Positions 48,227 through 59,885 of a DNA stretch of 64,000 nt are shown here, piece by piece. The position numbers and the translations under genes are program-made. Where the stretch lies: assembly GCA_019915135.1 (NCBI GenBank), contig JAHLMK010000012.1, positions 1,178,001 to 1,242,000 of the forward strand, written 5' to 3'. Source of the DNA: Strobilurus pachycystidiatus (taxonomy: Eukaryota > Basidiomycota > Agaricomycetes > Agaricales > Physalacriaceae). The notes beneath the pieces are model-generated. The model made no database searches. It was not told where the DNA came from and was given only the letters and a program-made list of their open reading frames with translations. Each line of letters starts with the position of its first letter. Within the stretch, counting starts at the first letter, position 1.

Positions 48227-50744
48227 TTAACCTTGACTCTCGTACGCGTTACTTTTGTGCTTGGGTGTAAACGACCAAGCCTCGTGAGCTGGTCCCAAGA
48301 ACATCTCCGTTATCTTGACCCAATCCTGGCTACTATCGCTTGCCAACAAGGTTTCTGCGCGCATATATTTGTCAAGCGACAGATAAATTCAAGTGGGTAG
48401 GACTCACCAAGCTCATTCCGCCCACGGAAAGCGGGTGCCCGGTCATTGATCCTCCCTGGCAGAGTCTCCAGGAGGCCTATCGGCACGTACCGATACTGGA
48501 AGGAAAGCGCTTCACAGAGGTAACGGCGCGTGGCATTAATACCAGCAGTATCAGTACCGAAATGACTAAGGCCATATTCAGAGAACTGAGTGCAAAATTG
48601 TGAGCTTGGAAGAGGTAAGGTGCAACTGGACATACCTGTCTGATAAGATCGAGTCGCTCCCGAGCGCTGATGTCCCATTCCCGTCGTTCCTTGATTTCGG
48701 TGAAAATCCAGGGCTTGATGAGAGCCCCGCGAGCAACCATGACACCGTCCACACCGTACTTATCGATAGCGCCCCAAAAGTCTTCCGACGAGAAACAATC
48801 TCCACCGCCAAAGATGGGCACCGGCGCCACTTGGGAAGATGTCAGAAGAAATTGAACGGCTTTTAGTGTCGAAGACTCACAATCCTCTTCTTGCTCTTTC
48901 GCACGGACCGCCTCGACACACATTTTGATATAGTCCCAATCGGCCAATTTCGTATAACGTTGTTGACGAGTACGTCCATGAAGCTGATAAAGTTAAGCCT
49001 TGCGAGAACAAGTCACAGCATGGAGACTTACAGTAAGAGACGAAGCACCAAACTCCGTGGCTAGCCGCGGCATGAGCTTGTGGACAGTGTTTTTTCCGTC
49101 CTTCACACCAGTCCTTAACTTGACAGTGAGGGGGATTTCACCGAGCGCCTTGTTCATGCCTACGACGATACGACCGAGCTTTCCAGGGGCGTCGAGCACT
49201 ATATGAACGTCAGTAGCAGAAGGAGAATTGTACGATGATGTGCGTACACGCAGAACCACTCCCTGACTTGAACACAAGATCAATGGGACATCCACAATTG
49301 ACGTCCACGAAGTCGACGCTGCTGCCAATCTCCTTTGCAATGACTTCAGCTGTGGGAATGAGCGTATTGGGTTTGTTGCCAGCAACTTGAACACCGAAGG
49401 TACGTTCAGACGGATGACGCCGGACTAGAGACCACTCTTCTTTGGAACCTTGCAGGAACGATGTTGCAAGTCCCACTATGCCATGCGATCAGTAGTGAGT
49501 CGGTCTAAGCGAATTATACGGACTTTCTCCACAGGTGATGTCGGCACCCAATTTCACACAGAGGCGACGGAATGGCTGATACAGTCAGTGGCTGTATTTT
49601 ACGCCAGACTGATGACTCACAAGATTACCGACAGTCGTCAAAGGAGCAAGATCTATGCGGATGTTGGCGTCAGATATTTGACGGTCGCCAATGCTGGATA
49701 CATACACGTCTTGCCAGACCAATGTAAGCGCTTCTTCTCGTTGAATCGAGTGACGACGTCGGGTGTATCAATCTGCGCGGAGGAAGACGTCTCGCCGGTG
49801 CGCTGAGCGATTGTATCGTCGGCTGAAGGGGCAACAGCTTCATCGACCACCATTTCCGATTCTGCAAGCGCTTTTTTCGCAGCAGCAGCCTGCTTCTCAG
49901 CCTCTTCTGCAGCTTTTTGCTCTTCCTGTAGGGCGTTCGCTATTGGGAAAGGATACTACCAGATCTCAGTCGCGTCGTCCAAGAGCCTAGGTTGAACACT
50001 CCTGACCTTCTTGGATCTCAACTGCTTTTGTACCTCCGCGCCGATGAAATTAGCCTCATTCCCACTGATGGCTGTCTTTGCCTTCTTTTCCTCATCTGTG
50101 ACCAGCGAAAGAGACCCGTCTTCGTTTTTGCGAATGTGAGATTTGAGGAAGCGGCATTTGAATCCGTAACGACATTCCCCAGTCTCAGTGAATAAAGGAC
50201 AGGTTCCTTCCGGAGTGAGTTCATCGGTTCGGGTGGCTACGTCAGGAGAAGGAATGAAGGGCGGCTCGTCAAGTATTTCGGACACGCGAGGGATACGGAG
50301 ATCGGATGGTTTTTGCTCCAGATAAGTCGAGATGTCGTGGTTGAATTTACACTGCCTATCGAGAACGCGTCAGATGAAGGCGGCATCAGCATGGAGTCAC
50401 ACACTCTGCGCCAAACTCGCAGACCGAACCACTGGCGATTTTCCAGCAGAGATCCAGGTCATCCCGAATTTTGCCAAAGCGTCTGCCCTTGTTTTGGCCT
50501 CTTTGTGCTTTCTTCTCCTCCTTGCTCATTTTCTTGCGACCACCGCCGTTTCGTGAATCATCGCCTCGTGGGTCACGGGCGCCGCGAGCAGTACTTCCTT
50601 CAGCAGCATCGTCGTCGGGTACGTCGGTCGGCACCGACGATGCGGACAGCAGAAATCTGACGAAAGGTAACAAATGAGAGGAATCGGGCTGAGAGAGGTG
50701 AGGTCGTACTCTGCCTTCACGGGTGCGGTTCCTGGTGGAAACAT
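48227..50744 (-). CDS. DUS3: tRNA-dihydrouridine(47) synthase, Dus3 family
   Basis: FMN- and NADPH-dependent enzyme that reduces uridine 47 of tRNAs (and some mRNA uridines). Start [13 protein letters not shown] at 50744. The N-terminus has a Lys-rich segment ([20 protein letters not shown]) and two CCCH-type zinc fingers: [20 protein letters not shown] and [22 protein letters not shown]. The synthase barrel shows [53 protein letters not shown] with the catalytic Cys, [56 protein letters not shown] and [18 protein letters not shown]. It ends [14 protein letters not shown], stop TAA 48227-48229. About eight exons, roughly 650 residues, complete. Confidence 0.95.
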
Positions 50745-50825
50745 TGTCAGAGGTAAAAACCGCAATGATGATGCCGATCTCTTGAGATGGAGATCGGGCC
50801 GGACTGCCGAGCAGGCGACCTCTTC

Positions 50826-51293
50826 TAAGGTATGGGACATCCATTTCCATCCAACCCCGCGTGGCATTACCAAATTGGGCTGAGTCTGCACAAATCGACG
50901 TTCTGTATCTTATTCTGTATATTGACGGGTAAAATGGTCTCATGAATGTCTGTAAATATGTGATTCCTACCTCAGAATGAAGTGCTGTAATGGAGAAAGG
51001 CCAACTGGGTGAGGAGTTCCCGTATGAATGTCTGTGATAGTGTATCCCAAAACGGATTGTGCCTCACTTGCCCGCATTGATGGCTCAACTTCAATGATGA
51101 ACTGTTCAACGACGTGGACAGATGAAGACATAATTCTTGCTTCCAGACTTTCAGAATCCAATTTAGAAAACACTCATGAGGTATGATTTTTTTCAACTTG
51201 GTGTAATGAGATACAGAACGTCGATTTGTGCAGACTCAGCCCAATTTGGTAATGCCACGCGGGGTTGGATGGAAATGGATGTCCCATACCTTA
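50826..51293. repeat. 85-bp perfect inverted repeat upstream of DUS3
   Basis: The segment 50826-50910 is repeated exactly in inverted orientation at 51209-51293 (85 of 85 bases), with a 298-nt spacer. It begins TAAGGTATGGGACATCCATT and ends at GTTCTGTATCT. The inner arm starts 82 nt before the DUS3 start codon, so it probably lies in the promoter or 5' UTR. The arms could form a long stem. Perfect identity implies recent origin or gene conversion. No clear flanking duplication was found, so it may be a local inverted duplication rather than a transposon. Confidence 0.9.
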
Positions 51294-51300
51294 CTCAATA

Positions 51301-51670
51301 GGGGGGCTCAATTCTAGAGGTCAGGTCAGCTCAGCTCAGCTCAGCCGTCCCTGCTGCTGGATTTGGGAATCCTTACTCGTTTGGGCGATAGCTCCGTTGA
51401 CCGAGCAAAAGCTTTGCGACGTTCAAGTAAAGCTCATATCTATCCACCTCTTGCAGTATCAAATGAGACTACTTTTCGCAGTGAGATCATAATTAGAAAT
51501 ATAGGCAGTACTGGCTAAATCTAAGGACAGCGATGGTAAGTATACGATGGCGGATCGTGGATCATGGCGCTCTCGGCGCGATGACCCAAACAGGCAAGGA
51601 TTCCCAAATCTAGCGACAGGGACGGCTGAGCTGAGCTGAGCTGACCTGACCTCTTAGAATTGAGCCCCCC
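51301..51670. mobile_element. 370-bp foldback MITE with TA target duplication
   Basis: The ends are inverted repeats: GGGGGGCTCAATTCTA at the left and its exact complement at the right. Similarity continues inward for about 100 nt (GAGGTCAGGTCAGCTCAGCT, then GCCGTCCCTG and TTTGGGAATCCTT) with a few mismatches. A TA dinucleotide flanks each end (51299-51300 and 51671-51672), as for Tc1/mariner-derived Stowaway MITEs. GCTCA is repeated in tandem within each arm. No coding capacity. It sits 7 nt from the end of the 85-bp inverted repeat. Confidence 0.85.
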
Positions 51671-51672
51671 TA

Positions 51673-52960
51673 ATCCACCACGCTTTTGGAGTTCACAACC
51701 GGCAAGAGCCCCATCTTGGAACTGCACATGGCCTCGGGATACATGCTCAAATAATCTCCAGCCATTTCTCCAAGACCCAATGATTCTTCCTTGGGCATCA
51801 GAAACTTGTTGCAGCTCTTGTTGCTCGAACAGGCCGAATGTGACTTCTTTGCCTTCTACAAGATCGTACATCTGTCTCCCAGCACACACCTGGTTTTCCA
51901 GCTAATATAACTTACATGAGTACACAGTCACCGTCTAACCTCAGCGAAGTCATCCTGTTGTCCCGCATGGCCGATCGCGACGCAATCATCGCGGAGCAAG
52001 AGACCCCCATGAAGACGGCGACGACTTGACGACTGTTCGAAACTTTGTGGAACGTGGTGCCTCCATATCTACCCATATACTCAGCCTACTTGCCACTCAT
52101 CGTCGCACTGATCCAACAGTGTCATTGTCGTGACTCGTGATCTCGTGTCCAGGTTCATGTCTCTGACAGAGACTGACCAAATCGCCAAATCCCATCGAGT
52201 ACGCCATATAACTCTTTGTCTTTCAGATGTTGAAACCTGATTTACAGAATGTCGTCTGGCATGTGCGCGAACACATAATCAGCCTCTCCAGATAATTTCC
52301 GTTCGATGGGCAGACGACTCTATTCTGGGAGGTTCGCGACGACTGTGGGTGGTAAGTGGCATCACTTCGTACATTGACGTGCTGTCAATACCCAAGATTC
52401 ACAAGCGGCGAACGGCAGTAGCAGAGGCTTGTTTGCTATTTTTCGAACACCAGGCTCCGCAACTACCGCCTCAGATTTGTTCAAGAGCACAATCCCACTC
52501 AGGCTCTTTAACAGCGGCATCCTACTCATCACAGCACACCCTTGCTCTTCATGGACCTTGGTCCTTTAGACCGGTACGCGTTTTATCACGCCTTTCCATG
52601 TCACTCTAGCTACTGCCGCACATGGAGGTAAGTTACCAACTTCGGGCGCCTATCATCATACCATTCTTCGTCAAGATCGAAATTTTGGAATAAAGAGTTT
52701 ACTGTACGCGTCTTTTCAACCAAGTACATGACGTGGAAAATGGAGACGTTGCTATCAGCCTTTTGAGATCGTCAGACTTAAAATCACGGTTATTGTATGA
52801 GATCAATATGGTTCAGGCTGAGCAGTGATTGCCAATTGGACTGAGAGAAAGACACTGCTTGACACTCAAACATATTTATGAACAACGCGTATCTAAAGAA
52901 GAATAGAGGTGTCAAAGTAAAAGAGTACGGTCACATAGGAGAATCAAAACGAAAGAAAGC
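51673..52960. other. Region without a supported gene
   Basis: Short plus-strand frames such as NVVWHVREHIISLSR near 52240 look faintly protein-like but are interrupted by stops with no consistent splicing. I see no RNA gene. Confidence 0.35.
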
Positions 52961-52968
52961 TGGAAAAG

Positions 52969-53802
52969 AGGACCCGTGTTTATGCAGGCAAGAACTCAGA
53001 CGGGAAATTTTGACTTTGGCAATGGATTTGTCCGCATTTTTGCTCGCGGCTTTGCCGCGTGATTTGTCCGCATTCTGGGCCAACATGGTGGGAATTTCCG
53101 TATATAGCTCAAAATTTCGCGGGCCGCAGGCGCATTTGTCCCCGAACTGACTGAAGGATCACACAATGGGAACAATGGACAGTTCCCTGGACCAGACGTG
53201 GAGTGCCAATCTTGAAGTACCCAGCTTGGCACGCGCCACGGCTGGTATTGGTGCATCTTGTCAGTGCTCTTGGTCACCATTGTAGACATGATCACGAGTA
53301 TCAGCCCCTATCTGTATAAATCGGCGCATAGCCACTGCAATTCTGATCAGAATGATACCAAACATGAAGCAATTTGGTGGAGAATTGAGTGAGTTGTGTG
53401 AAAATCAAGTTTTCATTGCGATCTGATCATTCTACCGGGGCCCAGAGCTAAAATACTGATTTAGGACGGATATATTCGGATATCTCGCTTGTTATGCCCC
53501 TGGAACCAGGTAGAATGATCAGAGAGTGTTGAAATCTTGTTTTTCACATAACTCACCCAATTCTCCACCAAATTGCTTCATGTTTGGTATCATTCTGACC
53601 AGAATTTCAGCGGCTATTCAACAAAAGGTGAAACATCCGAGAATACTCGTGATCGTGTCTACACCATTGTCCGCATTTTGAGTCTGACTTTCAACCCAGA
53701 CAGGCAGGTTTGTCCGCATTTTGAGGCTGACTTTTGGGCCAAAATTCACAAAATTTGTCCGCATTTTCCGTCTGACTACTTGGCAGTATAAACACGGGTC
53801 CT
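52969..53802. mobile_element. 834-bp non-autonomous TIR element with 8-bp target duplication
   Basis: The 15-bp terminal inverted repeat AGGACCCGTGTTTAT starts at 52969 and its complement ends at 53802; weaker similarity continues for some 20 nt. The 8-mer TGGAAAAG flanks both ends (52961-52968 and 53803-53810). The interior has direct copies of TTTGTCCGCATTTT or close variants (near 53030, 53060, 53667, 53708 and 53750) and an 82-bp foldback (53328-53409 against 53536-53617). The 8-bp duplication would suit hAT or KDZ/P-type transposases, but the AGGAC terminus does not fit the hAT consensus. No transposase is encoded. Confidence 0.85.
53328..53617. repeat. Central foldback of the 834-bp element
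   Basis: The two 82-nt arms pair with few mismatches. Landmarks in the left arm are AATTCTGATCAGAATGATAC, CAAACATGAAGCAATTTGG and GTGAAAATCAAG; the complements occur in the right arm. Shorter matching blocks (TGATCATTCTACC and GGTAGAATGATCA) continue toward the loop, so most of the 290 bp could form one hairpin. Confidence 0.85.
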
Positions 53803-53971
53803 TGGAAAAGTCCAACAACGACTTGCTTGCGCAAAATGCTGATTTGTCACAAATTGGCAAAATTGCAAGGTCATCCAAAGCAAGACAAAGATCTTCCCAT
53901 TGGAGAATGGCTTCTTCGAAGGGGCGAGAGCTTTGACCATGCAACAAAATGAGGATGCTCTCCTTCTTGGC

Positions 53972-54652
53972 CTAATCAACACAAGCCCCAATTGTCTCCA
54001 GCTCTTCGAAGGAGAAGGTCGGGCGACCAGCCTCATCCCACACAGGAACCAACTCAATCCGTATGTCTGCCCAGCTCATTGAAACGCCAGACCAAACTCG
54101 ACACGTTATCATGTCCCTCAACGCAATTGCAGACTCTTTGTTTGCAGAGGCAAACTCTTCCAGAAGATCTGAGTAGCCAGCCCCTTGGAACGTGTCCCAT
54201 GTCGGGTTGTAAGTTGAGTGCCACGACCCGTATCGTAGAAATTGTGCCACACAAATTTGGCACTGCTGGCGATGCCGAAATGCCTCCGATAGCTGCTCGA
54301 TGGCCCGAGGGGAGGAAAGGCACCGCGGCCGCTCCATCTTCTGCCGAAGCTTTGTGAATGGAGCTGCTGAAGGTCCAGGGACGCGGTTTAAGATGGGAGA
54401 CGCTAGTTCAATGCGCTCATCTTTGTCAACGGACGCTGGCTACGGGAACGTGAGTGCGTCAAGGATGTCGCGAAAGGCAATAGAGCCTTTCTGATTTGCT
54501 GAGTTCGCCTGGACGCCGCTGGTCGTGGACTTCTTGCCGTCATCCAATGACTTGCAATTGGAGACCACGGCCATGTCCGTCGCCATCCATTCATCTTCTT
54601 CCAAGTCGTCTGCGCCTAGGATCCCAATGGGATGTAATTTGGGTGGGGACAT
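53972..54652 (-). CDS. Hypothetical protein, unidentified
   Basis: First in-frame Met is MSPPKLHPIGILGADDLEED at 54652. An intron of about 75 nt with donor GTCCAG and acceptor CCCGTAG removes a TAG and joins GKKSTTSG to PASVDKDERIELASP. The second exon reads RCLSSPRAIEQLSEAFRHRQ, QCQICVAQFLRYGSWHSTYN, PTWDTFQGAGYSDLLEEFAS and MSWADIRIELVPVWDEAGRP, ending ACVD. It has a CxxC pair but no known domain. The frame stays open upstream to 54856 without an ATG, so a 5' exon may be missing. About 200 residues. Confidence 0.5.
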
Positions 54653-55232
54653 GTTGCTGGTTGAACGTTCCTGAGATGATTGGCCTGACTGCGACAAATA
54701 CGCTATGTCCTGATCGGAAATTTGCTGAACGGCCGAAAGACTCAGTCTTGAAAAGAGGGTGTTAATGAAGCATACACAAAGGAGAAGGGCACCACGCACT
54801 TGCAGATGAGTTCGCGCCGCAAGGAACAGAGCGGAAAGCCGGAGAAGAAATAACACTGAGACTTAAATAAGTGACCGTATGGATCAAAGGTTATTTGTGT
54901 GGCGGTACGAACTCCGATCGCACGATGGTTTCAACCTAAGACATGACGTTCAGGGACAGCCTCTAACGTTTTACGCTGAGCGCTGAAAAGTTGAACTTCG
55001 AAGGACGTCGTTGATGATATTACCTGGTGAAGCCTTGGCGAGCGCTCTCAATGCAGAATTAAATTGAGGGTCCTGGTATGGAGGGGTAGCCTTTCGGTAA
55101 GGCGATCATATATGAGGGGTGAAAGGGAGCCAATCCTAGTCTGGATCGATGCACAGCCCTCTCCAAAGGAAATAAGGGCATGTAGCAGATATCACAACCT
55201 TTCTAGTACAACAAAAGATAAGTATATAAAAC
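54653..55232. other. Intergenic region
   Basis: This gap lies between the hypothetical gene and the 3' end of the Sec12-like gene. No further gene or repeat is seen, apart from a possible missing 5' exon of the neighbouring gene. Confidence 0.35.
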
Positions 55233-56863
55233 CTAGTTAAGAGCCCCTTGCGCTACAATGGCGAGCAGAATCACCAGTACAGTAAGTATAATCAGAATAA
55301 CGGCCCATGCTGGAAGCGGATGAGCCTGGGAACCCGACTCAGATGTTGGACTTACAAGGAGAAGTAGAAGACGACCCAGGAACGGACACAACACGTATAG
55401 TATTGTCGGCACTTCCTGACACAAACAATTGCGAGGTCGGATTGAAGCATAGTGTAGTCGGAGGAAATTCGTGCGCTTTCAGGATAGACACGACAGGCTG
55501 ACATGAGAGCAGTTAGCGAAACTTCTTGATGGCAAGCTTGGACAGTTACAGCAAGGCTTGTTGCGTCGAATAAACCGATTGTAAGGTCAGAAGAGCCGAA
55601 TCCCAGATATTGACCGTCAGGGCTAGAAAATTATGAGCAACAGAAGTGACCATAAGGTATTGTCTGGACCTTATGGCAAAGCAGGTCAGAGCTCGGTCTC
55701 CAATCTTCCGCGTCTTGGCCACTGTCCACGTCGCCGTATCCCACCGGACAATGAACGACTGCCGCGGCATTGATTTGGACTTGCGCGTCCGCACAGGTGT
55801 GGTGTTGATCGCGGAGAAAAAGATCCCTTTGTCCTTCGGATGGAAGTGTCCAGACCTAAACGACCCTCCTTCTAGTGAGGACGGAAGCGGTATACTATGT
55901 TCGAGAGTGAGGGTTATTGACGGTGCAGTTTTGGGCTTTCCCTTCTGCTTCGGTTTAGAGGGTGAAGTGGGCTTTGAGAGGTTGTACACGAGGAGAAGGC
56001 GTGTTGTTACAACGACCAGCTGAGTCACCGGTCACCTTGGGGGAATCTTGAGAGAGAACTGAACCGAACCGTGTTTCCGGCGAATGCGGCGTCATATATT
56101 TCGCTTTCGGTATGTATAGAGGTGGCAAGAGGCGCAAGCAGAGGGAAGGAGAGGAGGTGCAACTGGGGAACAGTAAGAGCTGGATAATGAGGAGAATATA
56201 ACGCGTTACGTCGTTGGGTCCAGCCGCAGCGAGTATAGTACCATCATTGGACAGGACAGATACTTTCTGGAAGTGGCTTAGTTATGCACCGGTCTGAAGG
56301 CTTGTACTGACCTGATAATCTTCAAGGTTTTCCGAGCTCATGGTTCCCTTCTTGGTGAGCAGACCCAGCCTATTGCCAGATAGTGTCTAGAGGTACGTGG
56401 CGCTGACGATAACAACACGTACTTGCGATCCTTGACCTCAAAGACGCGACAGTTCTCGTTCTCTCCCTTTGTGACGAGCTCTTCCGTACTGTTTATCCCG
56501 CATACAAGGGTCTGAGCCTGAGAAAGAGGCAGAATGATTGGAAGGTAGCCAGATAGCCGAGAGTGAAGCTTGCCTCAATGTTGGTGGCCATGCTCATGGG
56601 CGCGTCTTCACCGGCTTCCAGCTCAAACTCGTTGAGCAGTTCAATTGCGCGGTTTTGAGCGACATTGTACAGTTTCTAAGGCATATAGCGTCAACCAGTG
56701 ACATTGTGTGCTAAAACATCTGAATGGGACATACAAGCTTGTTTTTGATTCCGCTGCGAGCCGCGCCGCCTCCGCCGCCGAGGACAAGCTCATTGTCGCC
56801 AATAAAAGACGACGAGTAGACTGGAAAGGACTGAAAGCTATGAGCCGTGTGTTGGGTACGCAT
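55233..56863 (-). CDS. SEC12: Sec12-like guanine nucleotide exchange factor for Sar1 (WD40, C-terminal membrane anchor)
   Basis: Sec12 activates the GTPase Sar1 at the ER to start COPII vesicle formation. Start MRTQHTAHSFQSFPVYSSSF at 56863. The signature loop ELVLGGGGGAARSGIKNKL is followed by KLYNVAQNRAIELLNEFELE, QTLVCGINSTEELV, VSVLSNDGTILAAAG, FHPKDKGIFFSAINTTPVRT, FIVRWDTATWTV, ISPDGQYLGFGSSDLTIGLF, FNPTSQLFVSGSADNTIRVV, and one C-terminal membrane segment WAVILIILTVLVILLAIVAQ ending GALN. Several short introns; the last (46 nt) joins SSTSP to SWAVIL. Stop TAG 55233-55235. The lumenal tail is only a few residues, unlike the long tail of S. cerevisiae Sec12. Confidence 0.9.
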
Positions 56864-57013
56864 GATGGAATAGGAACACGAATAGTAATACAGTAATAGC
56901 GCCGAGTCCAGACGCACATTCCAGTCAGGGCCCACCGGCCCGAACAGTGACGCTCCCTTACTCCCTTGCTCCTACTCTGACTTCTCTCCTTTGCGGGCCC
57001 TGTGGACCTCGCT

Positions 57014-59104
57014 ATGGCTCCTTTACACCCATTCAACACGTACGACCTGACGGAAAAACTTCCTGAGCTCGACACAGCGACCGTCATTGGCATCACTGTC
57101 GCCATCGCCGGTAATGTACTCATATCGCTGGCGCTCAACCTCCAAAAACTGGCCCACAAAAGACTTGACGTTGTAAAAATGGAAAAGTTTCAAAATGGTG
57201 CAAATAAGAGGCGGGTGTCCGCGGGTCCTAGTTTGAATGAGAGGGATGAGGACGAGGCGAGCAGTGGCGACGAATCCATGCAGACTATACGAGGACCAAG
57301 GCGGCGGCCTTCCGAGAGCGAGCCGTTACTACCCTCGACCAACGACCCGGCATACGGGACGTCGGAACCGGCACCAAGAAGAACGCTTTTGACCGTGTTG
57401 TCGTCGCGCTTTCGCCCAAAATCTGCGACCATCATGCCAATTGATGTAGTCGTGCAAGGCTCGACACCTCCAAAGACGCCAGCAGAATCGGTCTCTGAAG
57501 AAGACGCTCATCTCTCCGAAGGCAACGAGAGTGACTATCTGAAGTCAAAAATGTGGTGCGTCGTATTGACTCCCTCATTCGACTAGTACATTTACGCGCT
57601 TTTAGGTGGATAGGCTTTCTTCTCATGAATGTCGGTGAACTCGGTTAGTCCTCAAACTCATATCACTAGTCTTTGGCCTATTATCCTCCAGGCAACTTCA
57701 TCTCTTACGCTTGGGCACCAGCCTCAGTCGTTGCACCTTTGGGCACGGCAAGTATACTCGATCCGACAATGCATGACTCTTGCTCATACTCTAGCAGTTT
57801 GCCCTGATCGCCAACTGTTTCTTCGCCCCCCTCATCATGAAGGAACGCTTTCGCAAGGTAATTACTGCCCATGATCTCCTTCGCATCTCAAAATATCCCC
57901 TTCCAGCGCGACCTTCTTGGAATCCTGTTCGCCATCATCGGCGCAGTGACCGTGGTATTGGCGTCCAACACGTCGGACACCAGACTTGATCCTGATCGAC
58001 TGCTCCAAGCTATCTCACAAACACCATTTATCATATACTCATGTATCTACATCGTTGGAGCCATATCCTTGGCTATGCTTTCCGAAGGCCCTCTGGGGCG
58101 TCGCTACGTCTATATAGATGTTGGCATTTGTGCCCTCTTTGGTGAGAGATTCTATCAATATGGAGAGTTCGCTGTCTGACTATTCGGCTAGGCGGCTTCA
58201 CTGTTCTGTCTACTAAAGCTGTTTCTACGCTACTAACCATGCAATGGATAGAGATGTTCACCCATCCCATCACATATCCTGTTATTCTTGTACGTCAAGT
58301 CGGCTTTCTTCATACGCCGTCATTCACACCTCAATAGGTTCTCGCCTTAACAGGCGTAGGGCAAATAAGATACCTCAACAGAGCGTTGATGAAGTTCGAC
58401 AGTAAAGTACGTATTTCTCCACTTTTTCCTGTTTCGTGCTGATGGTCTTCAGGTCGTCATACCCACACAATTCGTCTTATTCAACCTCTCCGCAATTGTT
58501 GGCTCGGCCATTCTCTACGGTGACTTCAAAAAAGCCTCTTTCCACCAAATAGTCACCTTCCTCTACGGATGTGCCGCGACGTTTGCTGGTGTCTTCATCA
58601 TCTCGAGTGATGGGCCGGGCGGAGTCCCTGTTGGAGGCGAGGCGGAGGAGGAGACTGAGGATGAGGATGTGAACCGAGACCCGACATCACCTCCAAACGA
58701 ACCTCGCACTAGGGAGAATTTGGGCATCTCACCAAGACCAAGAAGGGCGACGCTCATTCTCCCCCAAAGTTCGCCAGATTTGCGGCATAGACAGAGCGTC
58801 GTTAGCTTGATGGCGTTGTCCAATGCCCATGTAAGTTTTGTATTTCTCCTGGCTGGCATTGAGCTGACCATCACAGCATCTCCTCCTTGTACACACCCCT
58901 CCCATTGGAGGAAGTCAAAGTCATTTGGATTGGGAACGCGGCACACCTTGTACGTCTCCGGAAGTGCCTCACCGTAGTAGGGCGATGAGCTGGTTCGGAG
59001 ATGGCTCGCGCGAAGTCCTGCCTCGGGATAGTAGTGTTGGGCGCCGACCTGAATCGATGCAACCCAGACCGAGGGTCATGACGCTCGATGGGCCTACAAG
59101 ATGA
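57014..59104 (+). CDS. NIPA-type magnesium transporter (DUF803)
   Basis: NIPA-family proteins have nine or so membrane helices and are thought to move Mg2+. Start MAPLHPFNTYDLTEKLPEL. Helix 1 is TVIGITVAIAGNVLISLALN with LQKLAHKR, then a long cytosolic acidic loop (ESEPLLPSTNDPAYG). Further helices: WWIGFLLMNVGEL-GNFISY, APASVVAPLGTFALIANCF, DLLGILFAIIGAVTVVLASN, PFIIYSCIYIVGAISLAML, VYIDVGICALFGGFTVLSTK, VLALTGVGQIRYLNRALM, VIPTQFVLFNLSAIVGSAIL and IVTFLYGCAATFAGVFIISS. The C-terminal tail is Ser/Pro-rich. About ten exons, around 600 residues, stop TGA 59102-59104. Confidence 0.92.
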
Positions 59105-59885
59105 CGATCACTGGTACGCCTTCATACTTCTCGAGTGGTCTTTTCCTGGTGCTGACTGTCTGAGTAAGATTTTAAACTACATGTAACGCAATAATGTTGG
59201 CCGCATCTCACTCGTGCTTCTTGCATACTACAAGGGACATTCGAATAATGTATTTTCTCCTGAAATTGCTGGCAGCTTGGTTTGTTATGCAGTTGATTAA
59301 GACCAGGTACGTCGAGGTGTTTCAGGATGGCACTATCCCGTGAACGTCGTAAGTAGGGGAAGCTGCTGAGTGTGATCCTGATGGTGTCACTGTCAGAGTG
59401 CAATTCAAACTTGACATTAGCCATGAAGGCAACGTTGAACACTTTGCATAAATGCCCTCGAACAGGACCTACATTTGAAAGCCAGTTACGAACGCTTTAC
59501 ACAATCAGTCTTCGAGCGTAAATACGCGTCTAGGAATAAATATCGTCTTGTATGATGTGTGAGCTCTAGGCCTTCTTATTCAGAACGTCGGGCGTCCAGG
59601 ACGCATTGACAATTTTCGTGTTGAACTAAGTAATGTGAATAGGCTGACCGCGGGCGTGCCATGCCTAAATTTAGGAACCGCACCTCGTGTGCATCTGCTC
59701 CTCTTCCATGTACTACCGCATCAAATCCGCAATCAGACGACGAATGGCGTATATAAACGACACTGATATACCTCGGGAATGAACCAGGTTCTCGAGCCCC
59801 AGACAACGCGAAGGACTTGCGTTGCTCATCCTCAACAACAGCGCCTTTTGAATAGCTTCGTTCCGCCTTCCTCTTCACGAACTCG
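59105..59885. other. Intergenic region with GGT promoter
   Basis: No gene is seen in these 781 bp. The 3' half should hold the promoter of the gamma-glutamyltranspeptidase gene. Confidence 0.4.
59750..59756 (+). promoter_or_regulatory. TATA-like box of the gamma-glutamyltranspeptidase gene
   Basis: TATATAA lies about 130 nt before the start codon at 59886, a plausible distance for a fungal promoter. Confidence 0.35.

Noticed and set aside
51900..52620. Possible decayed gene on the plus strand
   Set aside because: Fragments such as NVVWHVREHIISLSR are too short and stop-ridden, with no recognisable family.
54440..54856. Hydrophobic N-terminal extension (LFLLRLSALFLAARTHL) of the hypothetical gene at 53972-54652 as a signal anchor
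   Set aside because: The extension has no ATG, and a good internal GTGCGT donor and TTTTCAAG acceptor cut through it. Only the part from 54652 is annotated.
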